Shown: in pieces, positions 37,243-45,835 of the stretch
How the letters are laid out: every line of letters begins with the position of its first letter
Numbering within the stretch: position 1 is the first letter of the stretch
Source: Corynebacterium sp. P3-F1
GTDB lineage: Bacteria; Actinomycetota; Actinomycetes; Mycobacteriales; Mycobacteriaceae
Length of the DNA stretch: 64,000 nt
Reading direction: 5' to 3'
Assembly: GCF_030503635.1 (NCBI RefSeq)
Contig: NZ_CP129965.1
Span: 1,488,001-1,552,000, forward strand
Made by a program: the position numbers and the translations under genes
The notes under the pieces: generated by a model
Told to the model about the DNA's origin: nothing
The model's database searches: none
Seen by the model: only the letters and a program-made list of their open reading frames with translations

Positions 37243-37929
37243 ATGGCCAAGGCGAACCTGGAAAAGAACCCGCTGGATGTCGCGGGAATGTTCGATGAAG
37301 TAGGAAAGAACTACGACATCACCAACACCGTCATGACAGGTGGCCTGGACCGCTATTGGCGCAAGCGCACCCGTGAGCGGCTTGACTTGAAACCGGGGGA
37401 GAAAGTTCTCGACCTGGCTGCGGGCACCGCCGTTTCCACGGTAGAGCTGGCCAAATCGGGTGCGTGGTGCGTGGCCTGCGATTTCTCCCAAGGCATGCTG
37501 GCTGCCGGTCATCACCGCGACGTGCCCAAGGTGGTGGGGGACGCAATGCACCTGCCCTTCGCGGACGAGAGTTTCGATGCTGTGACGATCTCCTACGGCC
37601 TGCGTAACGTCCACGACTTCGAGGCGGGCCTGCAGGAAATGGCCCGTGTGACAAAACCTGGTGGCCGTCTGGTGGTCAACGAGTTCTCCACCCCCGTCGT
37701 GCCCGGGTTCTCCGCCCTGTACCGCGAGTACCTACCCCGGGTGATCCCTCTTTTGGGCAAGGCGTTCTCCTCCAACCCGGAAGCCTACGAGTACCTAGCG
37801 GAATCAATCCGTGCCTGGCCGGACCAAGAGGACCTCGCAGCCGCGATCAACGCCAACGGATGGCAGGACTGCGGCTGGCAGAACCTCGCGCTGGGCATCG
37901 TTGCTCTGCATGGGGCGGTGAAACGCTAG
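37243..37929 (+). CDS. menG: Demethylmenaquinone methyltransferase
   Basis: A 228-residue class I SAM-dependent methyltransferase (UbiE/MenG family), the step after MenA. SAM motif I is [43 protein letters not shown] and [12 protein letters not shown] are family marks. TAAACT at 37229-37234 lies 8 nt before ATG 37243 and no ribosome binding site is seen, so the mRNA is probably leaderless. The stop TAG overlaps the menJ stop on the other strand within one CTAG. Confidence 0.95.
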   Translation: MAKANLEKNPLDVAGMFDEVGKNYDITNTVMTGGLDRYWRKRTRERLDLKPGEKVLDLAAGTAVSTVELAKSGAWCVACDFSQGMLAAGHHRDVPKVVGDAMHLPFADESFDAVTISYGLRNVHDFEAGLQEMARVTKPGGRLVVNEFSTPVVPGFSALYREYLPRVIPLLGKAFSSNPEAYEYLAESIRAWPDQEDLAAAINANGWQDCGWQNLALGIVALHGAVKR

Positions 37930-39170
37930 ACCCCTGGATCCCAGAGGGGGGTGTCTGCTCGTACGCGGGTGATCGCGGACCCAGCCGCGCGCCACACCCG
38001 TGCGACGAGGTCCCAGTCATCGTCTGTGACGAGGTTGCCCATGAGACGGGCAGCTGCGGGCATGAGATAGCGGCCGCCGATTCCGCGCAAGGCGAGTGGC
38101 CCGGCGGCGGGCAGGAACTGCGGGTAGGTCAGCGTGCGCGCCAACGTGCGGGCGAGGACAAAGGCCTCCCCGTACCGGCGGCGCAGCTCGTGCGGCCACA
38201 TCAGGGTGAAATCCGGGCGTGTGCCGGCACTGTCCGTGATTAGATCGACAGCCATGATGGCTGTCTCCAACCCATAGTCGATGCCCTCGCCGTTGAGCGG
38301 ATTGACGCAGGCGGCGGCATCCCCGATGAGCATCCAGTTCGGTCCGGCCACATTCGACACTGCCCCTCCCATCGGCAGCAGGGCCGAGGTGACTTTCTTA
38401 GTCTGACCGAGTTGCCACTCGTCCCGCACGTGGACGGCGTACTGCCCCAGAAGCTTCTTCGTGTTCACCTTCGCCGGGCGGGCATCGGTGGACAGGGCAC
38501 CGCAGCCGAGATTCACGGTGCCGTCGCCGAGCGGGAAGATCCAGCCGTAGCCGGGCTGGATCGCTCCGTTTTCATCGCGCAACTCTACGTGAGAGTGCAT
38601 CCACGGCTCCGCTGAGAATGGGGTGGAGCAATACGAACGTGCCGCGATGCCGTAAACCTCGCCGCGGTGCCAGGTGCGGCCCAGTTGTTTGCCAAACGGG
38701 GAGCGCACCCCGTCCGCGACGATGACCCACTTCGCGCCGAGGGTGCCCTGGGGTGTGACCACGCCGGTGATCTGACCGTCCGTGCCGAACTCGACTCCGG
38801 CCGCCGGACAGTCGTACAAGACGTCGGCTCCAGAAGATGCGGCGAGGGAGGCAAGTGCGGCGTCGAAAAGCGAGCGGGGCGAGGCGGAACCTTCCGTTCC
38901 GTAGTGCCCCTCCGGCCATGCGGCAGTGACGGCCCCTCCGTAGCCATGCAGCTTCAAGCCTTTGTTGCGGTAAGTGGGCAGCGCAGAGTCCAGTTGCAAT
39001 TCCTGCAGGGCGTGCACCGCACGAGGGGTCAAGCCGTCGCCGCACGTCTTGTCGCGTCCGGCGGCAGCGGCGTCGACGACAGCCACCTCAAGACCGGCCC
39101 GGCGGGCGGCGATCGCGGCAGCGGAACCCGCGGGCCCCGCGCCGACAACGACGCACTCAAACGATTTCAC
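37926..39170 (-). CDS. menJ: Menaquinone reductase (geranylgeranyl-reductase family)
   Basis: A 414-residue FAD protein with [18 protein letters not shown] at the N-terminus, [14 protein letters not shown] and [22 protein letters not shown], the hallmarks of geranylgeranyl reductases. The mycobacterial homologue at the same position saturates one isoprene unit of menaquinone (established for that family); the same role is inferred here. GTG start. Its stop overlaps the menG stop tail to tail by four bases. Confidence 0.88.
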   Translation of the reverse strand: MKSFECVVVGAGPAGSAAAIAARRAGLEVAVVDAAAAGRDKTCGDGLTPRAVHALQELQLDSALPTYRNKGLKLHGYGGAVTAAWPEGHYGTEGSASPRSLFDAALASLAASSGADVLYDCPAAGVEFGTDGQITGVVTPQGTLGAKWVIVADGVRSPFGKQLGRTWHRGEVYGIAARSYCSTPFSAEPWMHSHVELRDENGAIQPGYGWIFPLGDGTVNLGCGALSTDARPAKVNTKKLLGQYAVHVRDEWQLGQTKKVTSALLPMGGAVSNVAGPNWMLIGDAAACVNPLNGEGIDYGLETAIMAVDLITDSAGTRPDFTLMWPHELRRRYGEAFVLARTLARTLTYPQFLPAAGPLALRGIGGRYLMPAAARLMGNLVTDDDWDLVARVWRAAGSAITRVRADTPLWDPGV

Positions 39171-39251
39171 CGCACATATTGTGCCAGATGACTTATGGGT
39201 GGACTACGGTAAAGGGGACGCCCACCCAGCACGACCCTGCAAGGACGATAG

Positions 39252-40268
39252 ATGACCAACGGCACTCCCACGTCGCCCGCCGTCGACAGCCAGCTCAGCC
39301 TCGGCGACGAGGTTCTGGCGCGGCGCGTTAACGAAGGGTTGAACCGGGTGGAGGAGCTCATGTTCGAGCGTCTCTCCGGAGGCGAGGATTTTCTGAGCGA
39401 ACAGGTGACGCACCTGGCTAAGGCTGGCGGCAAGCGTTTCCGTCCTCTCATGGCTGTCTTGGCCAGTGAATTCGGCCCCGAGCCCCAGTCGGACAACGTG
39501 ATCCGCGGCGCAGCGATCGTGGAGCTCGTTCACCTGGCCACGCTGTACCACGACGATGTGATGGATGAGGCGGTGAAGCGCCGCGGAGTGGAATCCGCGA
39601 ACACGCGGTGGACGAATACCGTGGCCATCCTCTCGGGGGATTTCCTCCTCGCGGAAGCATCGCGTCTCATGAGCGAGATCGACACCGCGACCGTCCGCCA
39701 CTTCGCGGAGACGTTCAGCGATTTGGTCACGGGGCAGATGCGCGAGACGGTCGGCGCTCGCGGCGGCGACGCAGTGGAGCACTACCTCGAGGTCATCCGC
39801 GAGAAGACCGGTGTGCTCATCGCCTCGGCTGCGTACCTCGGCGCCACCCACGCGGGCGCGGACGAGGCCACCGTGCGCACCATCGAGGAGCTTGGCGAAG
39901 CGATCGGCATGGTGTTTCAGATCGTCGACGACATCATCGACATCTTCTCCGACTCCAACCAGTCCGGGAAGACTCCGGGAACAGACCTGCGCGAGGGCGT
40001 GTTCACCCTTCCAGTCCTCTACGCCCTCCAGGACGAAGGGGAAGCGGGGGAGGAGCTCCGCGGACTTCTCACGGGCCCGCTCACCGACGACGCTGACGTG
40101 GGGCGCGCGTTGACGCTCATCGCGCAAACGGACGGCAGGAAGCGCGCGCTTGACGACGTCTACCGGTACCTCTCCATCGTCGATTCCCGTCTCGACGAAC
40201 TGCCCGATATTTCGGCGAATGCTGCCATGCGCCAGATTGCACGGTACACAGTTGACCGGGTCGGCTAA
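39252..40268 (+). CDS. Polyprenyl diphosphate synthase (menaquinone side chain)
   Basis: A 338-residue trans-prenyltransferase. The first Asp-rich motif is LYHDDVMDEAVKRRG and the second QIVDDIIDIFSD; GGKRFRPLM and the Lys/Thr region GKTPGTDLREG are also present. It probably supplies the isoprenoid chain used by MenA, as grcC1/hepT/ispB homologues do; chain length cannot be read from the sequence. AAGGACG precedes the ATG. It is divergent from menJ, with 81 bases between them. Confidence 0.9.
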   Translation: MTNGTPTSPAVDSQLSLGDEVLARRVNEGLNRVEELMFERLSGGEDFLSEQVTHLAKAGGKRFRPLMAVLASEFGPEPQSDNVIRGAAIVELVHLATLYHDDVMDEAVKRRGVESANTRWTNTVAILSGDFLLAEASRLMSEIDTATVRHFAETFSDLVTGQMRETVGARGGDAVEHYLEVIREKTGVLIASAAYLGATHAGADEATVRTIEELGEAIGMVFQIVDDIIDIFSDSNQSGKTPGTDLREGVFTLPVLYALQDEGEAGEELRGLLTGPLTDDADVGRALTLIAQTDGRKRALDDVYRYLSIVDSRLDELPDISANAAMRQIARYTVDRVG

Positions 40269-40343
40269 ATAGGCCCGATTTAGCCTCTCTCAGCTGCAGG
40301 TTTGCTAGTTCTGAGGCCGGCTACTGTAAAGTAGTCCAAGCAC

Positions 40344-40425
40344 GCCAGGTTGCCCGAGCGGCCAAAGGGAGCGGACTGTAAATCCGCCGGCATTGCCTTC
40401 AGAAGTTCGAATCTTCTACCTGGCA
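40344..40425 (+). tRNA. tRNA-Tyr (anticodon GTA)
   Basis: The 7-bp acceptor stem GCCAGGT pairs with ACCTGGC; the anticodon stem GCGGA/TCCGC encloses the loop CTGTAAA with anticodon GTA. A long variable arm marks a class II tRNA, as expected for bacterial tRNA-Tyr. CCA is not encoded. Confidence 0.95.
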
Positions 40426-40434
40426 CAACGTGAA

Positions 40435-40468
40435 CGCGCCCCACGATGAAGTTCGTGGGGCGCGTTTT
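40435..40468 (+). terminator. Rho-independent terminator after tRNA-Tyr
   Basis: A perfect 12-bp stem (CGCGCCCCACGA at 40435-40446, complement at 40453-40464) with a 6-base loop, followed by TTTT. Confidence 0.85.
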
Positions 40469-40674
40469 CATGCTCTGATTAGCCGGATGGCGCTATGTCT
40501 CGGCCCTTCTGCGGCCGCCTCCGGGGCATCGCCGCGGACGCTATGCACAAGTGCTATTGAAGCGCTTAAAGCCCCGCAGAAATACGCTCTGGCCAGGTGA
40601 TTTGGAACAGCGGTATATGCCGGGTTAATCTTTCAAAGGCTTCAAACGAGCGGGTAAACGCTTAAGAGGCTTAA

Positions 40675-40747
40675 GCCCCCTTAGCTCAGTCGGCAGAGCG
40701 TCTCCATGGTAAGGAGAAGGTCAACAGTTCGATTCTGTTAGGGGGCT
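40675..40747 (+). tRNA. tRNA-Thr (anticodon GGT)
   Basis: The acceptor GCCCCCT pairs with AGGGGGC; the anticodon stem TCTCC/GGAGA encloses ATGGTAA, anticodon GGT. The T-arm has the usual GTTCGATTC-type loop. CCA is not encoded. CTTAAGAGGCTTAAG directly precedes the gene. Confidence 0.95.
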
Positions 40748-40776
40748 CTGTTGTTTGCTGGCAACGGCAAACACAT

Positions 40777-40848
40777 GGCGGTGTAGCTCAGTGGTAGAGC
40801 AAGCGACTCATAATCGCTGTGTCGAGAGTTCAATTCTCTCCATCGCTA
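40777..40848 (+). tRNA. tRNA-Met (elongator, anticodon CAT)
   Basis: The acceptor GGCGGTG pairs with CATCGCT using two G-U pairs; the anticodon stem AGCGA/TCGCT encloses CTCATAA. The first pair is G1-U72, not the C1-A72 mismatch of initiator tRNA, so it is an elongator; an Ile-CAT (lysidine) tRNA is less likely given the Thr-Met-Trp-secE context. Confidence 0.88.
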
Positions 40849-40980
40849 CTCATCACTTCGGTTTCGGCCGAAGAGATGTGCTCACCCTGTCCGGGATCCA
40901 ACTGGAACCGTGGTAGGGTTGGCGTACTGTTACCCGGGTTACCTGAGCGATCAGGGATCTGTGGAAATGACAGTGCACCT

Positions 40981-41056
40981 AGGGGCGTGGCGCAATTGGT
41001 AGCGCAACGGTCTCCAAAACCGTAGGTTGCAGGTTCGAGTCCTGTCGCCCCTGCCA
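40981..41056 (+). tRNA. tRNA-Trp (anticodon CCA)
   Basis: The acceptor AGGGGCG pairs with CGCCCCT; the anticodon loop CTCCAAA gives CCA. The 3' CCA is encoded at 41054-41056. It lies 23 bases before secE, the common tRNA-Trp-secE-nusG arrangement. Confidence 0.95.
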
Positions 41057-41079
41057 CATAGACCAAGTCGAGGAGAGCT

Positions 41080-41403
41080 GTGACTGATAACCAGCCTGGA
41101 CGGAACACCGCAAAGCCGACCGGCAAGCGCCAGCGCAGTGGTGCGAGTACCGTCACCTCCGAGTCTGACCAAGAAAAACGCGTTGACAAGGCCGCTATAG
41201 AGGATCACGGCACGACCGGCAACGGTGTTGCAGCGTTCCCGGGCGAAGTCGTCGATGAAATGCGCAAGGTCGTCTGGCCCACGGGCCAGCAGATGGTCAA
41301 CTACACCCTGATCGTCTTCGGCTTCTTGATCGTTCTCACCGCTCTTGTGTGGGGCATTGACCAAGGTGCGGCTTGGGTAGTTGAAAAGGTTCTGGTCCCT
41401 TAA
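41080..41403 (+). CDS. secE: Preprotein translocase subunit SecE
   Basis: A 107-residue protein with a hydrophilic N-terminal half of about 50 residues and the family core EVVDEMRKVVWPTGQQMVNYTLIVF followed by the single membrane helix. It clamps SecY in the translocon. GTG start with GAGGAG upstream. A strong hairpin with a T run follows its stop. Confidence 0.94.
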   Translation: MTDNQPGRNTAKPTGKRQRSGASTVTSESDQEKRVDKAAIEDHGTTGNGVAAFPGEVVDEMRKVVWPTGQQMVNYTLIVFGFLIVLTALVWGIDQGAAWVVEKVLVP

Positions 41404-41427
41404 GCTATACTCCGCAGTAGAGAAAAC

Positions 41428-41468
41428 ATCCCGCCTCCCAGCCACTGGGTAAGGCGGGATCAGTTTTT
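41428..41468 (+). terminator. Terminator-like hairpin between secE and nusG
   Basis: The outer stem ATCCCGCCT (41428-41436) pairs with AGGCGGGAT (41452-41460); the inner CCCAG/CTGGG extends it. CAGTTTTTC follows. It would stop or attenuate transcripts from secE before nusG. Confidence 0.75.
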
Positions 41469-41592
41469 CGCCCGACGGGTAAACTGGGCGGCACTCGAGA
41501 ACCGAAAACCGCCACGATTCACCGCGCCGGCATCTGCGGCGCGGACCCGAGACCCTTTCAAGCCCAAGTTCAAGGAAGTGCAAGGAGCGGAC

Positions 41593-42561
41593 ATGGCCGA
41601 CGATAACCAGTACAGCAAGGAAGCCAACGAAGCCGAAATGGTCGGCGAGGGCGGCGCAGTGCAAGAGTCCACCGATCCGGAACCGACGGACGGCGACAGC
41701 TCGGAAGGTGAGTCCGACTCGGACACCGACGGTGCTTCTGCCGAGTCCGAGGCTGGCACCGAATATGAATCCGCGGACACCACCGACCTGCAGAGCGAGG
41801 AAATGGTTGCAGAGGGCGATGTCCCGGAGCAGCCGGTCCAGGAGGCCGACGCAGAAGGTGTGACTGACCCCGAAGCTGCGCTGGGCGCTGAGCCCGAGGA
41901 GAACGCTGACGCGGAATACAAGCGCCGCCTGCGCGAGTACACGCGCGAGCTGAAGAAGCTGCCGGGCTCCTGGTACATCATCCAGTCCTACTCGGGCTAC
42001 GAGAACAAGGTGAAGACCAACCTGGACATGCGTATCCAGACGCTCGAGGTGGAGGACTCGATCTATGACGTTGTCGTTCCCATCGAGCAGGTGGTGGAGC
42101 TCAAGGACGGCAAGAAGAAGATCGTCAAGCGTAAACTTCTGCCGGGCTACGTACTCGTCCGCATGGACATCAACGACGCGGCATGGTCCGTGGTGCGCGA
42201 GACCCCGGGCGTGACGTCCTTCGTGGGCAACGAGGGTAACGCCACCCCGGTGAAGCACCGCGACGTTGCCAAATTCCTCATGCCGAAGGAGCCGAAGGTC
42301 GACGCTGACCTGTCCAAGACTGACGCGAACGCCGAAGGTGAGACCGTCATCGCTATGCCGGAGGAAGAGTCCAAGCCGAAGGTCGCCCACGACTTCCAGG
42401 TCGGCGAGGCCGTCACCATTCTCTCCGGCGCACTGGCCAGCGTCTCCGCCACCATCAACGAGATCGACCCGGAGACCGGCAAGATCCAGGCTCTCGTGTC
42501 CATCTTCGGCCGTGAGACCCCGGTTGAGCTCACCGCTGACCAGATCGAGCGCATCATGTAA
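41593..42561 (+). CDS. nusG: Transcription termination/antitermination factor NusG
   Basis: A 322-residue protein. Residues 1-120 are an acidic extension rich in Glu, Asp and Ser, common in actinobacteria. The NGN domain starts at WYIIQSYSGYENKVKTNL; the KOW domain includes FQVGEAVTILSGALASVSATINEID near the end. It binds RNA polymerase, Rho or ribosomal S10. ATG 41593 is preferred over the in-frame GTG 41578 because AAGGAGCGG precedes it. Confidence 0.95.
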   Translation: MADDNQYSKEANEAEMVGEGGAVQESTDPEPTDGDSSEGESDSDTDGASAESEAGTEYESADTTDLQSEEMVAEGDVPEQPVQEADAEGVTDPEAALGAEPEENADAEYKRRLREYTRELKKLPGSWYIIQSYSGYENKVKTNLDMRIQTLEVEDSIYDVVVPIEQVVELKDGKKKIVKRKLLPGYVLVRMDINDAAWSVVRETPGVTSFVGNEGNATPVKHRDVAKFLMPKEPKVDADLSKTDANAEGETVIAMPEEESKPKVAHDFQVGEAVTILSGALASVSATINEIDPETGKIQALVSIFGRETPVELTADQIERIM

Positions 42562-42850
42562 ACACACCGGGGGGCCCGCCGCCAGAACAGGGGGGGGGGT
42601 GAGGCTCGTCCCCGCTTCCACAAAGACCCGGCACTTCTGCTGGGTCTTTGTGATTTGGGCTGGTGGCGCTAGGCGGATACACTGACTCCTTGTGCTTTGG
42701 CAGAGCTGGCCCGACTAGCTGCTCCGAAGTGCGTAGAAACGTAGACATCCCCGGTGGCTGCGTCGATAAGCGCCAATGCTTCGATGCGGCATCCGGAAGG
42801 CCCAGTTATTCATCGTGGCTGCGGCCTGTACCTAGGAAAGAGGTAATCCG
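42562..42850. other. nusG-rplK spacer
   Basis: 289 bases with a ten-G run at 42590-42599, the nusG terminator (42619-42652) and, beyond it, the leader of rplK. AGGAAAGAGG lies before the rplK ATG. No gene is seen. Confidence 0.6.
42619..42652 (+). terminator. Terminator after nusG
   Basis: An 11-bp stem CACAAAGACCC / GGGTCTTTGTG (42619-42629 and 42642-42652) with a 12-base loop. There is no long T run outside the stem. Confidence 0.65.
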
Positions 42851-43279
42851 ATGGCAAAGAAGAAGGTCACCGGCCTGATCAAACTGCAGATCGAGGCTGG
42901 TATGGCTAACCCGGCACCGCCGGTCGGTCCGGCGCTCGGTGCTCACGGTGTCAACATCGTCGAGTTCACCAAGGCATACAACGCTGCAACCGAGTCCATG
43001 CGCGGCAACATCGTCCCGGTGGAGATCACGGTCTACGAAGACCGCTCCTTCGACTTCATCCTGAAGTCCCCGCCGGCTGCGAAGCTGCTGCTCAAGGCCG
43101 CTGGCCTGCAGAAGGGCTCCGGTGTTCCCCACACTGACAAGGTCGGTTCCGTGACCTGGGAGCAGTGCAAGGAGATCGCTGAGACCAAGAAGAAGGACCT
43201 CAACGCCCGTGACATCGAGGCAGGCGCCGCCATCATCGCCGGCACCGCCCGCTCCATGGGCATCACGGTGGAGAAGTAA
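42851..43279 (+). CDS. rplK: 50S ribosomal protein L11
   Basis: A 142-residue protein that binds 23S rRNA at the GTPase-associated centre. Family motifs are [20 protein letters not shown] at the N-terminus and [14 protein letters not shown] at the end. Normal length. Cotranscribed with rplA, which follows after 100 bases. Confidence 0.97.
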   Translation: MAKKKVTGLIKLQIEAGMANPAPPVGPALGAHGVNIVEFTKAYNAATESMRGNIVPVEITVYEDRSFDFILKSPPAAKLLLKAAGLQKGSGVPHTDKVGSVTWEQCKEIAETKKKDLNARDIEAGAAIIAGTARSMGITVEK

Positions 43280-43379
43280 AAACTTCGCTACTGCGGCGCG
43301 AACCCCACGGGCGCGCCGGTGGGAGGGTCTGGTCTGACCCGAACCACACTTCCATCTACTAGCAAGTAAGGAAATCAAC

Positions 43380-44090
43380 ATGGCCAAGAAGCACTCCAAG
43401 GCTTATGCGGAGCAGCTGGCTAAGGTTGACCGCGAGAGCGTGTACACCCCGCTCGAAGCTGTCAAGCTCGCCAAGGAAACCGCATCCGAGAAGTACGACG
43501 CAACTATCGATGTTGCGATGCGTCTGTCCGTCGACCCGCGCAAGGCTGACCAGCTGGTCCGCGGCACGGTCAACCTGCCGAACGGCACCGGTAAGACCGT
43601 CCGCGTGGCCGTCTTCGCCGAGGGCGAGAACGCCACCAAGGCGCAGGAAGCTGGCGCAGACATCGTCGGCTCCGACGAGCTGATCGAGCAGATCAACGCC
43701 GGCAACATCGACTTCGATGTCGCCATCGCCACCCCGGACCAGATGGCAAAGGTCGGCCGCGTCGCTCGCGTCCTCGGCCCGCGTGGTCTCATGCCGAATC
43801 CGAAGACCGGCACCGTCACCCCGGACGTGGCTAAGGCTGTCGGCGAGTCCAAGGGCGGCAAGATCGCCTTCCGCGTGGACAAGGCTTCTAACCTGCACGC
43901 TGTGATCGGCAAGGCATCCTTCACCCCGGAGCAGCTCGCCGAGAACTACGGTGCTCTCCTGGACGAGGTTATCCGCCTCAAGCCGGCATCCGCTAAGGGC
44001 ATTTACCTGAAGAAGGTCACGGTCTCCGCGACCCAGGGCCCGGGCATCCCGGTCGACCCGTCGGTGCAGAAGAACTACACCGAGGCATAA
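43380..44090 (+). CDS. rplA: 50S ribosomal protein L1
   Basis: A 236-residue protein of the L1 stalk, which assists E-site tRNA release and in many bacteria represses its own operon. Motifs are [35 protein letters not shown] and [26 protein letters not shown] precedes the ATG. Normal length. Confidence 0.97.
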   Translation: MAKKHSKAYAEQLAKVDRESVYTPLEAVKLAKETASEKYDATIDVAMRLSVDPRKADQLVRGTVNLPNGTGKTVRVAVFAEGENATKAQEAGADIVGSDELIEQINAGNIDFDVAIATPDQMAKVGRVARVLGPRGLMPNPKTGTVTPDVAKAVGESKGGKIAFRVDKASNLHAVIGKASFTPEQLAENYGALLDEVIRLKPASAKGIYLKKVTVSATQGPGIPVDPSVQKNYTEA

Positions 44091-44157
44091 ATTTTCGGTG
44101 TGCGCTTAGCTCCTGCCCCGTGACTAGCTCCAGCAAATCGCAGCGGTTCACTACGAA

Positions 44158-44206
44158 GCCCCGAGCAGGCGTTCCCTTGAGTGGGAGCGTCCGCCCGGGG
44201 TTTTTC
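44158..44206 (+). terminator. Terminator after rplA
   Basis: GCCCCG (44158-44163) pairs with CGGGG just before TTTTT (44201-44205); a branched inner stem with GGGAGCG lies in the loop. Confidence 0.65.
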
Positions 44207-44248
44207 GTGTTCTGGAGTGTGTTTGGGTTTGGGAGTTGGACTTTCTTG

Positions 44249-44290
44249 CATGGACTGATCTTCATGTACTGATCTTCATGGACTGATCTT
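44249..44290. repeat. Three tandem 14-bp repeats
   Basis: CATGGACTGATCTT at 44249-44262, CATGTACTGATCTT at 44263-44276 and CATGGACTGATCTT at 44277-44290; CATG follows again at 44291. Units differ at one base. Confidence 0.85.
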
Positions 44291-44479
44291 CATGAATCGT
44301 CCTGCATCAACCGAGACGCTAGAGCCTTGGTCTTGATTGGGCGTGAAATCTACTCGGTTCATGCGGAACAGTTCATGGTGATCAGTTCATGCAGTATCGG
44401 CAGAAGGCCTGACAGCCTCGCTCTCCAGACCCTTCCAAGCCAAGGCACACTCCAACGGCCGAGCGCAATCCCTTGCGTA

Positions 44480-45400
44480 TTAAGCGCTGCGCCGTCTCAA
44501 ATGCATCTGATAGTCGGCTGTCACTTCCTCGACTACCTGGTCTGACCTGTTCATGAGGTCAGACGGGGAGTATCGAAGCAAACTTCGGCCTGTGTTGCGA
44601 ATGCGGTTCTCACGTATCTTTTCCGCCCGTATCACCTCTGCCGCCGGCCCGTAGGCTCCGGAGTATTTGACTTCTCCATCGATCTCGACCACTATGCGGT
44701 CGCCGATGAGAAGGTCGACGCGGTAGAGGCCGTTGCATACGGGCACTTGAGCGCGGACAGGTAGCTTGGCCTCGATGAACAGTGCGCGGGCATACGGCTC
44801 AAAAGGTGAGTCCGAGCAGTCGACGGAGTGCTCTACAGCCCTCCGCACAGCTTGAATACCTTTGAACTTCCCAAGCAGAGTAGTTTGATGTTGCAACTCG
44901 GATTTAGAGATCCCTTTGGCTCGCACCCAATCAGCTGCAACAAGGGCGTCGGAGAAGCCGTAATGGCGCCCGATCTCAGCCAGAATTCGAAAGATTCGGG
45001 GTGTGCGCACACCATGGGTTTCAATTATTTCGCTAGGCGGGAGATTGATGTACCGGTAAACAGTTCCCGGGTTCCACTGGCTGCGTGGCGGAATGCTTTT
45101 CGACGCAAGCTCGACAGGCTCACGGTTATGGCCCGCTACCCACATTCCCCTCACTCGGGCAGCCGACAAACCTGTCAGCACTGCGCAGTGCGCTCCCATC
45201 CCGACTGCCAGTGTCCGGGCCAATGTTCTGTCGTGTTCCGGTAGTGACTTGAGAAATTTCGTTTCAATCGCCTTATCGCGGCTGAGCAGCGTGAGGCCGC
45301 CGTCAATAAGGCCAGCACGAATAGCACGGCCTTCGGCGTCGGTGTTGCTTAGCGCGCGTAGGTTGATGATCTTGTTTCTGATGCCCCCGATATGAGTCAT
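44480..45400 (-). CDS. Hypothetical protein with DUF559/VSR-like C-terminal domain
   Basis: A 306-residue soluble protein. The C-terminal third (VPVCNGLYRVDLLIGDRIVVEIDGEVKYSG, then EKIRENRIRNTGRSLLRYS) resembles the restriction-endonuclease-like fold of DUF559/Vsr proteins, with the VDLLIGD...EIDGE acidic residues. The N-terminal part may be an AbiEi-like winged helix, as in orphan type IV antitoxin relatives; this is tentative. Function unknown. ATG 45400 is chosen because the alternative start upstream is a TTG without a ribosome binding site. It converges on rplA and diverges from rplJ. Confidence 0.7.
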   Translation of the reverse strand: MTHIGGIRNKIINLRALSNTDAEGRAIRAGLIDGGLTLLSRDKAIETKFLKSLPEHDRTLARTLAVGMGAHCAVLTGLSAARVRGMWVAGHNREPVELASKSIPPRSQWNPGTVYRYINLPPSEIIETHGVRTPRIFRILAEIGRHYGFSDALVAADWVRAKGISKSELQHQTTLLGKFKGIQAVRRAVEHSVDCSDSPFEPYARALFIEAKLPVRAQVPVCNGLYRVDLLIGDRIVVEIDGEVKYSGAYGPAAEVIRAEKIRENRIRNTGRSLLRYSPSDLMNRSDQVVEEVTADYQMHLRRRSA

Positions 45401-45449
45401 GGAATCAGAATGATGGCTATTGCCCAAGAAGGCGAGGATGAATGTGTTT

Positions 45450-45480
45450 GCCTGTGGAAAAGGCTACGTTTTCCACAGGC
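45450..45480. promoter_or_regulatory. Perfect 12-bp palindrome containing TTTTCCACA
   Basis: GCCTGTGGAAAA (45450-45461), a 7-base spacer, TTTTCCACAGGC (45469-45480). Each arm carries TTTTCCACA, one base from the DnaA box TTATCCACA. It could be an operator or a bidirectional hairpin. Confidence 0.5.
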
Positions 45481-45579
45481 GGAGAACTTTCGAGTTGCAT
45501 TCAGAGTGAAAACGTTGCAAGCGGTTGTGCGGGCGGGGGGGACAGACGCGTCGTGTAGGCGGGGTGTGGAAAAGCCGAT

Positions 45580-45609
45580 TTGGAGAAAGCTGAGGCGCAG
45601 CGTTAAAGT
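45580..45609 (+). promoter_or_regulatory. Likely rplJ promoter
   Basis: TTGGAG (45580-45585) and TAAAGT (45604-45609) with an 18-base spacer. Transcription would start near 45616, giving a leader of about 220 nt. Confidence 0.5.
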
Positions 45610-45639
45610 GATCAACCGAAGTTTGAACGGGAGAGATCC

Positions 45640-45835
45640 CGCGCTCAAGTTTCACCGAAGACCGTCGGCCATCCCCAGTAAAACGGGGATCGAAGACTCC
45701 ATCCACGGAGTGGCCCACGCAGGAGAAACGTGGCTTTTAACGCGCATTGCGCATATTGCCTCGTGCTTCTGCACGGGGCATTTTTCTTTGCCCCGGGCGG
45801 ACAAGACATGAAGTAATTGGAAGGAGGCGTGTGTC
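45640..45835 (+). ncRNA. L10 leader (ribosomal protein attenuator)
   Basis: The untranslated region before rplJ contains several stems. One is a terminator-like GCCTCGTGC-TTCT-GCACGGGGC hairpin (about 45759-45781) followed by TTTTTCTTT, and GGGC/GCCC flank that T run so an alternative pairing is possible. Position and structure match the known L10-L7/L12 leader that binds L10 and attenuates. Covariance was not tested. Confidence 0.6.

Larger units (their letters stand above)
44091..44479. other. Spacer between rplA and a convergent gene
   Basis: 389 bases with no supported gene. It holds the rplA terminator, a three-unit 14-bp tandem repeat at 44249-44290 and further TTCATG words up to about 44390. 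Composition is lower in GC than the neighbours. Confidence 0.55.
45401..45835. other. Divergent intergenic region before rplJ
   Basis: 435 bases with no supported gene. It holds a perfect palindrome at 45450-45480, a seven-G run at 45535-45541, the probable rplJ promoter near 45580-45609, and the L10 leader. Confidence 0.6.

Noticed and set aside
40777..40848. Initiator tRNA
   Set aside because: The first acceptor pair is G-U rather than the C-A mismatch of initiators, and the D and anticodon stems lack the GGG/CCC initiator feature.
44249..44290. CRISPR array
   Set aside because: Units are only 14 bp and directly adjacent, with no spacers and no cas genes in the window.
45392..45811. 139-codon frame over the rplJ leader
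   Set aside because: It runs through the palindrome, a G tract and the attenuator, and lacks any domain; the region is better explained as regulatory.
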